This document shows, in pieces, positions 37,250 through 47,039 of a DNA stretch of 64,000 nucleotides. Each line of letters opens with the position of its first letter. The stretch's first letter is position 1. The stretch covers positions 1 through 64,000 of the forward strand of contig CAJQUW010005333.1 in assembly GCA_907163375.1 (NCBI GenBank), in the 5' to 3' direction. The notes below the pieces were generated by a model. The model was given only the letters and a program-made list of their open reading frames with translations, did no database searches and was not told where the DNA came from. A program made the position numbers and the translations under genes. The stretch is from Prostheceraeus crozeri. Its lineage: Eukaryota > Platyhelminthes > Polycladida > Euryleptidae.

Positions 37250-38957
37250 GCGACATGAACATGAAGGGAAATGACCTGAAGACAGGTCAACAAATTGATA
37301 AAGGCGAGGTGTAAAAGCACGTATATTGACTCTGATAAGTTAATTGTCATGGGGAGTAGACCAGCTAAGTTCTTTTGTAGCATAAAAGACCACAAAGAAA
37401 GAAGTGAGGAAGGCTTTCCTTTGAGGCCAATAGCTTCGTCAATCAATACCCCTACAGAAAAGGTCGACTGGCTGACGAGCAGACTACTTAACAAATTGAT
37501 TCAATTTGTCCCCGCTTGCATCAGCAGTAGTCTCCAATTATGAATAAGATATGCCGCTAATAGATAAGGAATGGCCACTCTTAATCAAATGTATAGTCTC
37601 CAATTAATTGAAAAGCTGAAAATATTAAGTTACCGGATGAAACGATTACCTTCATTTCTCTAGATGTTAAACAGCTGTATAGTAGCATACCGTTGCAACA
37701 TGGCATCACTACTGTTATGAACTTCATCTCCCAATATTGGATGAACATAAGTAATTATGGTTTCACACTAAAAGATGTAGAGGATTTTCTGAAGTTCGTA
37801 ATATATAACTACGAGATCAATTACACAACAACAAAACTTACTTACAGATAAATGGGTGTCCTATGGGATCCCACTTCGCGCCAGCCTTTGCCATATTATA
37901 TATGAATTTTATTGAAAAAACTGCCCTGGATATTCTTAGGAATAAGCACAAAATATCTCCGCTGATATTTTATCGGTACATCGATGATATAATTATTGGG
38001 CCGTTTAGTGAATCCACTACTAACTTTGAAGTTATTCTGGATGTGTTTAACTCAGTCAACAGTGCGATTCAATTTACTGTAGAAATACCTGATAACGATA
38101 TTCTGAATTTTTTATAGACTTATCTATTGCTGTTTGTAATAGAAAATTCCTGTACAGATGGTATTGCAAAGAGCAACATTCTAACATTACTCTCAGCCAT
38201 GGTAGTTGGGTTCCTTCTCATGTAAAATCCAATTTTATTCGTAGTTTCAAAAATATTAAAGACAGATGTTCTGATAACGATATGTATCACGAATGCTCAA
38301 AAACTTTAATCAACAGACTTCAAAATAGTGGTTATACTTCTGTTGAGAAGTACGCTTCGTATGACTCTCGCAATAGAAAAGACCAGCGCAATGACATGTT
38401 GGCCAGTCTAAATATCGACTTTGTTAGTGACTCATGTACCAGGAAATTACGCAGTATAGCTAGCAAAATATGATGTCCCTCTCAGAATTACTTGTAAACC
38501 GGGAAAATCTATTGGCAATTTTATGAATACCGACACTTTCCGTAACAATAGTGAATGTAATTGCAGTATTTGCGATGTTCTGTCTGATAAATACTCCTGT
38601 ACGAGTAGATAAGTCGTCTATAGCTTCAAATGCAAAATCTGTAATGATAGCTATGTTGGTTCTACTAATATATATATCATGATCCGAATAGACATCTATC
38701 AAGAACTATCAAGAACATCTATCAGAACTTTCTCTGCGCGCTATGCGGAACATGAACGCAGTATACGTTATGGAGATATGAAAAGGTACATTATCTCAAC
38801 ATGTTCGATCTAAGCACAATAACGTTGCTATGACGATTAAAGATTTCTATGTGGAGATAATAGACCATCAAAATAACCCTGTTAGAACTAGAATTTCTGA
38901 AGCTAATTTCATTGATTTTCTGAAACCAACTCTAAACCGAAAACACGAACAACATTG
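37250..38957 (+). pseudogene. Penelope-like element: reverse transcriptase plus GIY-YIG endonuclease
   Basis: Read across frames, the domain order is that of an endonuclease-bearing Penelope-like element. An RT entry block comes first (KFFCSIKDHK, PLRPIASSINTPT). Motif A follows (FISLDVKQLYSSIP), then motif B (PMGSHFAPAFA) and motif C (FYRYIDDIIIG). A thumb region ends near 38470, then a Cys-rich linker (ECNCSICDVLSDKYSC). The GIY-YIG nuclease appears as VVYSFKCKICNDSYVGSTN with AEHERSIRYG downstream, and the frame closes at a TGA near 38955. The RT YIDD is intact. The frame is broken repeatedly: stops near 37541, 38116, 38471 and 38609, plus shifts around 37850 and 38110. The N-terminus is missing. 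Such elements use RT with a nicking GIY-YIG nuclease for target-primed insertion. Confidence 0.85.
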
Positions 38958-39260
38958 AGCCAGTGAGCGGTCATTCAACTTAATACCGTATTCTGTTCTG
39001 ATATTTAAAAGCGTGAAAAATAGTTTGCATTTTCGCATATGGTGTAACCTTTGACAAAGGTCAAGACGACCGAAACTTTGGGTGCCTACTCATTTTCTCT
39101 TTTACTTGAATATATTTACATTTCGGCCTAGCAAAGGGAGTGTTCGAATATTTTTGAAAAATCAATGGCTATACTGAAGACATTCCATGCCAAAACTTAT
39201 GACTGTGGGCTTAGTATGTTTCGTTTAATCAGAGATAACATAGAAAATGTAATTTCAACC
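38958..39260 (+). other. 3' flank of the Penelope-like element
   Basis: Follows the ORF end directly and carries, at 39046-39080, TTTGACAAAGGTC, a short loop, and GACCGAAAC. The AGGTC/GACC stem ahead of GAAAC resembles stem II and the following GAAA of a hammerhead ribozyme, but the CUGANGA half is degenerate. It is probably the element's 3' untranslated region. Confidence 0.4.
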
Positions 39261-39261
39261 A

Positions 39262-39449
39262 GAACCTGCAATATGCATCCCATTGGATTTACATGTGTTT
39301 TTCTATGATCCTGTCTGACAAGAAGAGGAACTCAGTAGAACTCGGTAGACGTGCAGATTCGAAGTAGGCGTAGAGTGTACATCATTTTGTGAAAGTCTCA
39401 TTTTCGGCCTCGTTCCCTGCAGAAACTCGGTCTGGCTGCCGGACTACTA
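39262..39449 (-). mobile_element. Foldback MITE family 4, right arm
   Basis: Matches the right half of the complete copy at 60579-60932: CATTGGATTTACATGTG, GATCCTGTCTGACAAGAA, AGACGTGCA, GTCTCATTTTCGGCCTCGTT, ending CTGCCGGACTACTA. The left half is absent next to it. Confidence 0.75.
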
Positions 39450-39738
39450 TGCTGCACATTACACCGATTTCATAGTTATTCATAGTTATAATTCATAGTT
39501 ATACTTATCGTTATCGGTCCAATGTGAACGCACCTTTAGTCACTTTTTCTGGTTATCTGTCTTTAATTAATACTTAAATAATGATGCTTATCATTGCTTG
39601 AATAAACATGAATTACACTTTATTGAGTTTATTGCTACACTTCGATGACTTCAAAATAAAGTTCTTGACATTGAAATATTTGGTCATAACTGTTAGAAGT
39701 CACCTTTAGTCATCGAATTCATTTATTCACTGGCTGCC

Positions 39739-40301
39739 CACGGGTGGCAGGAAGCATGATCAAGTGACAAAAAATTTGACGACTTAGGATGAAGCAGCTT
39801 TTGGTACTTTTTGATACGCTGATTTCAAAAATCATAGTGGCGTAAATCATCTATTGGCTCCTTTCGAGATATAGGGCCATGAATATTCTGACAACCAATC
39901 AGAATCGAGGATTCCTATAATTCATGTAAAGTCTATTTAAAAAGCTTTTAAATGCAGTTGTAAGCTATAAATGTGATTATTTATACAGTTTTAGACATTC
40001 TAGAATATTGTAGTGCATCCATTACGGATATATCATATGATATAGGCATTCTGACGGCCAATCAGAATCGAGCATTCTATGAATTTGAAATGTGCTAGGC
40101 CTACTCTAAACCCTACGAAGTTTGGACTTTATTTATGTTATTTATAGATGGATTTACATAAACAGTGATGTTTTTGATCTGCAGTGATCATATACAGACA
40201 GTAAACATGATTGTAAACTAATAACCGTCTAACAACCAATCAGAATTGAGTATTCGCATAATGCAGGAATATGCTTTTCTTAGAAATGTTGAAACATCAG
40301 T
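39739..40301 (+). repeat. Left terminal inverted repeat with three CCAATCAGAAT units
   Basis: Within the repeat a 29-bp motif, core A(C/G)(A/G)(A/G)CCAATCAGAAT(C/T)GAG, recurs at 39886-39914, 40048-40076 and 40227-40255, spaced 162 and 179 bp apart. The right repeat carries the same three in reverse. Regular subterminal repeats often bind transposase. The CCAATCAG core also fits the NF-Y consensus. Confidence 0.85.
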
Positions 40302-40472
40302 AGTGTGTATGTATGTATGTAAGTAATTCTTTATTTATCCTCGAAGCACAATAGGGTTACAATTCATTTGCATTTTTGTGAAACATTCGTGCTAATAAGT
40401 ATAGTAATAAATTATTGTCTACTTGATGACGAAAAGCTATTAAATTAGACATGTCATCTAAAAAAATCAGAT

Positions 40473-41240
40473 GTGATCAACATAGTGACCGGAATCCAGG
40501 CCCATGGAAGCACTCATCCCTGCGCATATTGCCAAGCTTCCAAGGACAACTTCAATGATGTTTGCAAGTGCAGATCTTCCGTTATACTCACGCTGGGGTC
40601 TGTTAGGAATAATTCACGAAAATTCCAAAAAAAGCATAAATCTTGTGCCAAGGACTTCAACAACTGCACGAATCCTCCGTTGATCAGTGGGGATGACCAT
40701 GAGATGATCATTTCTTTGTTGCCTCAATCGGAGCTTCATCTTCTGCTCCGTGTGACGAATAAGATGTGCACAGAACTGGAAAAGAGGAATGAAGCAGTTG
40801 CCACAGAGTGGAGCAGGAGAGTGGGGCTGACGAGACCGAAATTGCACTCAGGTGAATTTAATGGAAATATGTGTCGTCGTTTATTGAAAAAGACTGATGT
40901 CCTCAGAGATATCATTTACCCGACTGACTCTTGGTTACTTCCATACGTTGAAGCTTTCTCTGACTTCTATTTTGTGGTTGAAAGTAGCTTTGGACGGTCA
41001 CTGCGTCCAGATTTTGCGGTATTCATAAACAAATTCACAGATTCGCATTTCAGGCTTGGAATCAACGTTTTGCAACCTCACGAAATCGTCCTTAGGAAAA
41101 TACTGAGAGCAAGCCTCAGAAGCCGTGCATACCGACTTTGGCGCGTTGTGGACTCAATGCGGAAGGTTTCAAGAGTGCACCCAGCTTTTGACAGAAACCT
41201 ACTTGACACTACGGTCCGATACAATGGACGTCATATGTGA
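40473..41240 (+). pseudogene. Transposon-encoded protein, C-terminal part, frameshifted
   Basis: Open for 255 codons, but not an intact gene. The start lacks an upstream region, and the frame opens in mid-domain with INIVTGIQAHGSTHPCAYC, a C-x2-C pair next to a His. Further blocks are LTLGS, a Cys-rich NCTNPPL stretch, PQSELHLLLRVTNKM, LHSGEFNGNMCRRLLKK, then FSDFYFVVESSFG. The pattern recurs in uncharacterised transposon proteins of aphids and cnidarians, as I recall it. Near 41066 the homology moves to the next frame, where SEAVHTDFGALW is readable after a TGA at 41104-41106. It returns to the first frame near 41165 for the LLDTTVRYNGRHM end. Catalytic residues cannot be assigned. It lies between the 563-bp inverted repeats and is the only coding sequence of its element. 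Confidence 0.6.
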
Positions 41241-41503
41241 TTTGAATTGAACCACATTTATTTCAAGTTGTTGTTTCATGCAAATAAAAATAGTTTAACA
41301 AAAGGACTTATCCCTACTGTATGCGGTTACAAGCTGAAGGAATTAGTTTTTAAATGGTACCGGTATATTGTTATAAATATGACTGACAATTAAAATAACT
41401 ATCACTAGTTGCTAGATTTCCGAAGACAAAGCCCTACATCCAGCAGTGATCAGCACAAATTCCACAGAAATAGGCCTACATATAGGTTTACAAATGAATT
41501 GTA

Positions 41504-42066
41504 ACTGATGTTTCAACATTTCTAAGAAAAGCATATTCCTGCATTATGCGAATACTCAATTCTGATTGGTTGTTAGACGGTTATTAGTTTACAATCATGT
41601 TTACTGTCTGTATATAATCACTGCAGATCAAAAACATCACTGTTTATGTAAATCCATCTATAAATAACATAAATAAAGTCCAAACTTCGTAGGGTTTAGA
41701 GTAGGCCTAGCACATTTCAAATTCATAGAATGCTCGATTCTGATTGGCCGTCAGAATGCCTATATCATATGATATATCCGTAATGGATGCACTACAATAT
41801 TCTAGAATGTCTAAAACTGTATAAATAATCACATTTATAGCTTACAACTGCATTTAAAAGCTTTTTAAATAGACTTTACATGAATTATAGGAATCCTCGA
41901 TTCTGATTGGTTGTCAGAATATTCATGGCCCTATATCTCGAAAGGAGCCAATAGATGATTTACGCCACTATGATTTTTGAAATCAGCGTATCAAAAAGTA
42001 CCAAAAGCTGCTTCATCCTAAGTCGTCAAATTTTTTGTCACTTGATCATGCTTCCTGCCACCCGTG
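41504..42066 (-). repeat. Right terminal inverted repeat
   Basis: Reverse complement of 39739-40301, of the same length, ending GCCACCCGTG next to the TGCC duplication. Confidence 0.9.
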
Positions 42067-42141
42067 TGCCGCAGTCATGCAGCAGGCCATGTAACACAGT
42101 TCAACAGCGGACAATAGAATCTGCACAATGACACTCTAACA

Positions 42142-42154
42142 CTCTCCCCCTTCT
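42142..42154 (-). promoter_or_regulatory. Polypurine tract of the LTR element
   Basis: On the minus strand AGAAGGGGGAGAG directly abuts the start of the 3' LTR (TGTTAGAG). This is the expected site and composition for the plus-strand DNA primer. Confidence 0.88.
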
Positions 42155-42204
42155 GGAGTGAATTCAAATTTGAATTCTACACGTAAGCACAAATAATTAT
42201 TTCA

Positions 42205-44601
42205 TCAAGAAATGATGCGTAAATTTCGGACATTTACAACAGTTCCGTCATCTAATGTTGCTGTAACAGGAGAAGGTCTCTGAATAACTTGGTGACGACC
42301 AACAAAAAAAGGATCAAGAGACGATTTACAAGTAGAAGGATTCCGGACTGCAACGAAAGTACCGATATGTGGAGCTTTTACAGGCTTTTCATGTGTATGA
42401 ACTTTCGAATCCGATAAGTCGGAAGGCCAATCTGATGGGACACGAGGAACACGCAGATAGATGAGTTCGAAAGCCGATGGACCATCCAGAAAACTCATTC
42501 TATTGACGTCGTAGACTGACTTTTGTAATTCTGTATGCCAGTTTGTGACACAGCGTAGACGATCCTTCAGAGTTCGATGAATGCGTTCCACTAATGAATT
42601 ACCCTGAGGGTGATACGAAGTCGTCAAAGACCTTTTGATATTGTATCGCTTCATTACATCTTGAAATATTTTACTCAAGAATTGGGCACCTCTGTCAGAA
42701 TGAACTCGGTTAGGCGGCCCATATCGATAAACCCAATTATTCAAAAACGCAGTGGCACACGTATCAGCACGGATATTAGTCAAAGCCACGGCCTCGAGCC
42801 AACGTGTAGCATGATCCACCATAGTCAAAAGATATTTGTAGCCACCGTGAGTAGATGATAGCGGCCCAACGAGATCAATACTGACAAATTGAAAAGGTTT
42901 GACTTCTGGAGCTCTAGGTAGAGAAACCTGAGGAACATTGAACTGTCGATAGGATCGAGAAGCACATGTAGAGCAGTCTGAAATCAAATTGTTGATTGTA
43001 TAACGCATACGTGGGAACCAATATCCGGCACCAATAAGGGCATTTCTCGTTTTGTTGATACTGAAGTGGCCATGATTATGATATTGTAGAACAAGGTCTG
43101 AGATCATGTTGGCTGGCACAACCAGATGTCCGTAATATCGCAAACGACCAGCTTCATCCTGAGTGTACCCTCTCTTAACGCGATGAGATTGCAATTGATT
43201 CAAAATATTCATACAAAATGAGTCATTTTTTTGAAAAGTAGGCCAATCCATGTCAGACAGTGAAAATGTCGCAGCTACATAGTTCCCATCACTCACCATA
43301 TTGGAATCAATTCGACTTAAGGCATCCGCCACGAAGTTGTCACTACCACGTCTGTAAAAAATATCAAATTCGAATTCTTCCAAATCCATCAACCAACGGG
43401 CTTGGCGACCATTTCTAGCTTTCGACTGTCGTACATAAACCAAGGGCTGGTGATCCGTGTAAACAGTAAATTTCTTGCCATATAGGTAGGGACGAAAATG
43501 TTTGATTGACCAAACCAAAGACAAAAACTCTCTGTCAGTTGTTGAATATCGAGTCTCAGGCGCTGATAACTTCCGACTTGCAAAGGCAACTGGTGGACCA
43601 TTCTTCTGATATAGAACACTTCCAATTGCTGTATCGCTAGCATCCACATCAAGAAAGAAATCACAGTTGAAATCTGGTTGCGACAGAGATAACCTCTCAC
43701 AAAAGGAAGATTTTATGAAGTCAAATGCCACCTGACACTCTTCAGTCCAAATAAAACTCGACTTTGCACAATTTTCTAGATGATTCAATGGTACAGCTTT
43801 CGATGCAAATTGATGGATGAAGCGGGAGTAAAAACGGCACATGCCCAAAAATCGCTTTAAATCCTTTGGTGTTCGAGGAATGGGAAAATCTTTGATAGCT
43901 TGTATCTTGCTAGGATTCGGACGGATGTGACTCTCTTCAATAACAAATCCCAAATAGTCTACAGATTTTCTTCCAAAGTGACATTTGGACGGCTTGAGTT
44001 TTATGTTGGCTTTTTGTAGTCTCGCAAACACAGATTCAATCAACTGCAAGTGTTCAGAGATATCTGAGGATGATGGCACTATCATGTCATCTAAGTATGG
44101 TATCAAATTCAAGTCACCGATGAGAGTTGTGAGAAATCGCTGAAATGTTGCAGGTGCATTACACAAACCAAACGGCATGCACGTGAATTGGTAAAACTTA
44201 TTTCCTGCTTGAAATGCTGTTTTTGGTTTTGATTGCTCATCCAACGGAACGTTCCAATATGCCGCAGCGATGTCGAGGGTCGTAAATAATGAAGACCTCG
44301 AAAGTTTATCCAACAAGGCATCAATATGTGGAAGAGGGAAGCGGTCTCTCTTCGTTACATCATTCAATTTTCTGAAGTCAATTGCAAAGCGTTTAGTTCC
44401 GTCTTTCTTCGATACACGTAGCACAGGGAAAGACCACGGCGAATTACTGTCTTCAATGATGCCTGCCTCATACATCTGTTTCACATCATTTACAATTTCA
44501 GCTTCCTCCACTGGTGAACGACGGTAAGGCTTGATTGAAATAGGATGAGCGTCCCCCGTATCGATAGTATGGTATAGTAAATCAGTTCTTCCAAAATCCA
44601 T
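42205..44601 (-). CDS. pol: Pol: reverse transcriptase, RNase H, integrase
   Basis: An intact 798-codon ORF. The RT spans roughly residues 45-215, with D110 in FTTLDIAAAYW, the MPFGLCNAPATF block at 142-153, and catalytic YLDD at 169-172 (Leu where Ile or Val is usual). RNase H follows: D320 region (FLDVDASDTAIG), E358, D383 in VYTDHQPL. Integrase has a zinc module with His at 508-512 and C543/C546, and the catalytic triad D576, D636, E672, a D,D-35-E spacing. The C-terminus is short, with no chromodomain. It would copy element RNA into DNA in virus-like particles and insert it. The listed Met is not necessarily the true start, because the pol frame is open upstream to about 44700. Pol probably derives from a longer polyprotein. 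The frame relation to pro is +1 (see 44666). Confidence 0.93.
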   Translation of the reverse strand: MDFGRTDLLYHTIDTGDAHPISIKPYRRSPVEEAEIVNDVKQMYEAGIIEDSNSPWSFPVLRVSKKDGTKRFAIDFRKLNDVTKRDRFPLPHIDALLDKLSRSSLFTTLDIAAAYWNVPLDEQSKPKTAFQAGNKFYQFTCMPFGLCNAPATFQRFLTTLIGDLNLIPYLDDMIVPSSSDISEHLQLIESVFARLQKANIKLKPSKCHFGRKSVDYLGFVIEESHIRPNPSKIQAIKDFPIPRTPKDLKRFLGMCRFYSRFIHQFASKAVPLNHLENCAKSSFIWTEECQVAFDFIKSSFCERLSLSQPDFNCDFFLDVDASDTAIGSVLYQKNGPPVAFASRKLSAPETRYSTTDREFLSLVWSIKHFRPYLYGKKFTVYTDHQPLVYVRQSKARNGRQARWLMDLEEFEFDIFYRRGSDNFVADALSRIDSNMVSDGNYVAATFSLSDMDWPTFQKNDSFCMNILNQLQSHRVKRGYTQDEAGRLRYYGHLVVPANMISDLVLQYHNHGHFSINKTRNALIGAGYWFPRMRYTINNLISDCSTCASRSYRQFNVPQVSLPRAPEVKPFQFVSIDLVGPLSSTHGGYKYLLTMVDHATRWLEAVALTNIRADTCATAFLNNWVYRYGPPNRVHSDRGAQFLSKIFQDVMKRYNIKRSLTTSYHPQGNSLVERIHRTLKDRLRCVTNWHTELQKSVYDVNRMSFLDGPSAFELIYLRVPRVPSDWPSDLSDSKVHTHEKPVKAPHIGTFVAVRNPSTCKSSLDPFFVGRHQVIQRPSPVTATLDDGTVVNVRNLRIIS

Positions 44602-44665
44602 CTTGTGACAGGAAAATATATTTCTATAATTCCATAATAAAGTTTCGAGTCTCTTTCGATCATCA

Positions 44666-45117
44666 TCATTCCAGTCCGGTAACGAAAAAACGTTGCAAAA
44701 AATCTGTTTTATCTATTGAAGGTATTGCTCCAACAAATTTTATATCATTTACATTATTGTGGAATGCCATTTCACAGTCTAATCTATGCAAATTTTCAGT
44801 CCCCATGATAATTCCAATTGGTGAGTCAATAACAAAAAAATAACAGCCAATATGTTTATTATTCACTAAAATATTCAAATGCACAGTCATACGACTTGAA
44901 AACCAATTTCCATCTACCGCCACCCATGAGTCCTCAGCAACGGCGAAACGAGGAAAAGTCGCTTTGCACTCACGCTCCAGAATTTTCAACGTTTCAAAAC
45001 CAATGAAACTTGTAGGAGAACCAGAATCCATCAATACATCTTTATTTATACCTTCCACCAATAACTTTGTATAAGCAGCAGTAGTAGGTGGGCGTACTGC
45101 TGCGGCAATTAGTTTTT
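44666..45117 (-). CDS. pro: Pro: aspartic protease of the LTR element
   Basis: The protease active site is seen as VLMDSGSPTSFIG, a D-S-G type triad in place of the commoner D-T-G. IGIIMGTENLHRLDC follows, matching the hydrophobic-hydrophobic-G core of retropepsins. The frame is -1 relative to gag and is entered at the slippery heptamer 45112-45118, so it would be made as a gag-pro fusion. The ORF is also open upstream to 45214, but that part overlaps gag and includes hAT sequence. It ends at a TGA at 44666-44668. Pol homology continues in the +1 frame from the T-run at 44697-44702, so a one-base indel probably separates pro from pol. Confidence 0.85.
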
Positions 45118-45194
45118 TTGGAGCTTGGGACATTTGTTTCTTCTGTGACCTTGTTCCTGGCAGTGATAGCAGCGTAATTTCGGGCACTGAGATA
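45109..45194 (-). pseudogene. gag: Gag, 3' part (second zinc knuckle)
   Basis: The interrupted end of gag, separated from its 5' part by the hAT-like insertion. It supplies the last residues of the first zinc knuckle and a complete second knuckle of pattern C-x2-C-x4-H-x4-C (CYHCQEQGHRRNKC), then the frameshift site and TAA. The reading frame is consistent with 51521-52082 once the insert and one TAAGA copy are left out. Confidence 0.85.
45112..45118 (-). promoter_or_regulatory. Gag-pro -1 ribosomal frameshift heptamer A AAA AAC
   Basis: In the gag frame the minus strand reads CAA AAA AAC TAA. The heptamer A-AAA-AAC is the classic retroviral -1 slip site and the gag stop follows at once. Slipping back one base continues into the protease frame. 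I did not establish a downstream pseudoknot. Confidence 0.8.
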
Positions 45195-45200
45195 TAAGAC

Positions 45201-46030
45201 AGTAGCGGATCCAAGGGGGGGGTTCATGGGGTTCAAACCCCCCCCTCGGAGTTGAAGGACTTTTAATATAATTGCTACTTTTCCTGCATTCATACAAATT
45301 TATATCAGATGATCTACAGTGAACTGGAAGTTTAAGTGTAAAACAAAACTCAAATCCATTGGACTTGGCATTCTTCTATTCTGACCAAGCACATTTCTTA
45401 ACACATGGGAAAACGATTCCGCAAGGCATAGGGCGAAGCTGATTATGTCATTCCACTAACAAGCAAAGTAATTGAAACTCGCCATCAACACAATTTTCTT
45501 TGGTCTGAATTTTAACGATTCTTTGCTGATGGTATTAATTTAATGGGTTATCAGCGTCGTATGCATCTTCAGTTCTGCTTTTATTGCCTGTGCATAAAAT
45601 GTTTAACGCATTTGCTGATAATATTTCGCACATAGCCTGAAGCAATTCAAGTGTTGCGGCGGTCATCGTTGTGGACTTCCTGCTGAGGGATAACGCGCTG
45701 GGAGATTTTATGAAACAAAGCCCGTGGGCTGTTTCCATTAACCGAAGCAGTGTCGCCCCCCAGGTGAGTTTGATCCGTGCGTACATGTTTATAACTGCAC
45801 TTTTTCCAATCAACACATTTTAAATGTGGTTTCTTGCATTTCATTTGTTCGCCAATGTAATATAAAAGTAACCGAGTTTATCAATTTATCAGCCTCAGTA
45901 ATTTGTGACTCGTTACATTACACGAAACTTTCTGACCTATTTTGAAAACGTGCAATTTAATTGATCAGTAAGTACAGGCCTCAACATGAATGACTTGAAT
46001 GTTCAATTCAATGAAATGATGAAATCTCAT
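45201..46030. other. hAT-like element, left subterminal and 5' non-coding region
   Basis: The first 60 bp contain a self-complementary G9/C8 block (45215-45247). Beyond it I see no gene; ORFs at 45535-45844 on the minus strand have no recognisable domain. Confidence 0.45.
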
Positions 46031-46566
46031 TCAAGGTCGGTGATACAATATACGGTATGGAGTAACCTCCACAGCGGCACCAGAGCCCTGTCGCTGCGTC
46101 GTTTCTGACAGCAGATTCGACTTACTTCGACGTGACAACCCTCGGCCCCGGGAATAATTCCTGGGTGGTTGTCTTTGGTGGGAATGCGTTAGAGTAACGC
46201 TAATGAAGCAGTCGAAGGAAGAAAAACTCATGGGCTTAGATGTATCACCGACTCGGCCACTAGACATAGGATGCCCCTTAGTTAAGTTGGCCACCTTAAT
46301 AACTTAGTATGACTTCTCCACCCCTACCTTGTTCGGATGACCTGTCTGGGGGTAGTGTTGAATGCAGCGACTTCGACAGTCAGTGAATCTAACAGGCACC
46401 CTGATCAGATTGACCATCTGATAGGACCGGCCTGATAGAGGAGACGGAAGTTTAATGCTGCAATCAATTCGCCAGCAGCTCCGATCGTGGGATGATGGTC
46501 TCGTCTCATCTTGGAGGTAGTTAGGTTAAGAATTAGGACCCAATAAATCTCCATGACACACACACA
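46031..46566 (+). mobile_element. GC-rich retroelement-like insert with (CA)n tail
   Basis: G+C rises sharply relative to both sides. The block contains CCCGGGAATAATTCCTGGG, GACCATCTGATAGGACCGG and ATGATGGTCTCGTCTCATC, and ends in AATAAATCTCCATGACACACACAC. A simple-repeat tail after an AATAAA-like signal is typical of non-LTR retrotransposon or SINE 3' ends. No RT homology was recognised on either strand. It lies in the 5' non-coding part of the hAT-like element. Confidence 0.45.
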
Positions 46567-47039
46567 CGAAAACTCAAGATAAGAACCTTGTTTTGATATG
46601 TCTTCGCTTATTACTTGTATTCCAACTGAATATTAATTTAATTTGCATTTTATAGTTATGCAGTCTACACTGCATCAAGTAGATATGAATTTAGTAAGAT
46701 GGCTGAAAGTGCAGATGTATGCATGTATTGGAAGCCGAGAGAAACAGATATATAAATGATTTTAACAATTGACAGGATCTCCATTCAGGACAAATGTAAG
46801 ACAGCAATTTTTAACACTCTGACCTTCAAAAGGATCTTATACAATTATTTATGCTGATAAACGTAATTAATGTGTTCACGCTACTTTGTACACCTATTTC
46901 TGTATCTTACTTTGCCGTGGTGCTTTAAGCACTTATGGGTGTATTAAAAGAAATAAATTGATAGTAGGCCTAATATTGACTTGTACGTCTATCAATCATA
47001 CCTAATTTCAGAACCTGCTGGTGATAATTATTCGTATCC
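46567..47039. other. hAT-like element, region upstream of exon 1
   Basis: AT-rich; probably holds the promoter and 5' untranslated region, but I see no specific site. Confidence 0.3.

Larger units (their letters stand above)
39739..42066 (+). mobile_element. DNA transposon with 563-bp terminal inverted repeats, 4-bp TSD
   Basis: The element starts CACGGGTGGCAGG and ends CCTGCCACCCGTG. The inverted repeats span 39739-40301 and 41504-42066, equal in length and nearly identical (I noticed only isolated mismatches, such as one near 40189). The target duplication is TGCC, confirmed by the uninterrupted LTR at 52097-52215. The middle holds one decayed ORF (40473-41240). A 4-bp TSD with a CAC terminus is compatible with Chapaev/CACTA-related groups, but the protein does not let me assign a superfamily. 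A (GTAT)n-like tract lies just inside the left repeat (40304-40322). Confidence 0.9.
39691..42141 (-). repeat. 3' LTR, split by a DNA transposon
   Basis: LTR sequence lies at 39691-39738 and 42071-42141, with TGCC duplicated around the insert (39735-39738, 42067-42070). Rejoined in register, it has the same 119-bp length and sequence as the LTR at 52097-52215. Confidence 0.92.

Noticed and set aside
40473..41240. Intact 255-residue host gene
   Set aside because: It lies between terminal inverted repeats, homology runs through two frame changes and a stop in the correct frame, and the N-terminus is missing.
42610..42858. Plus-strand ORF and others overlapping the pol region
   Set aside because: They are antisense or out-of-frame shadows of the pol ORF.
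45215..45250. G9/C8 block as a G-quadruplex or assembly artefact
   Set aside because: It sits at the hAT-like element's end and is mirrored by a C8 run at the other end, so it is best read as part of the terminal structure.
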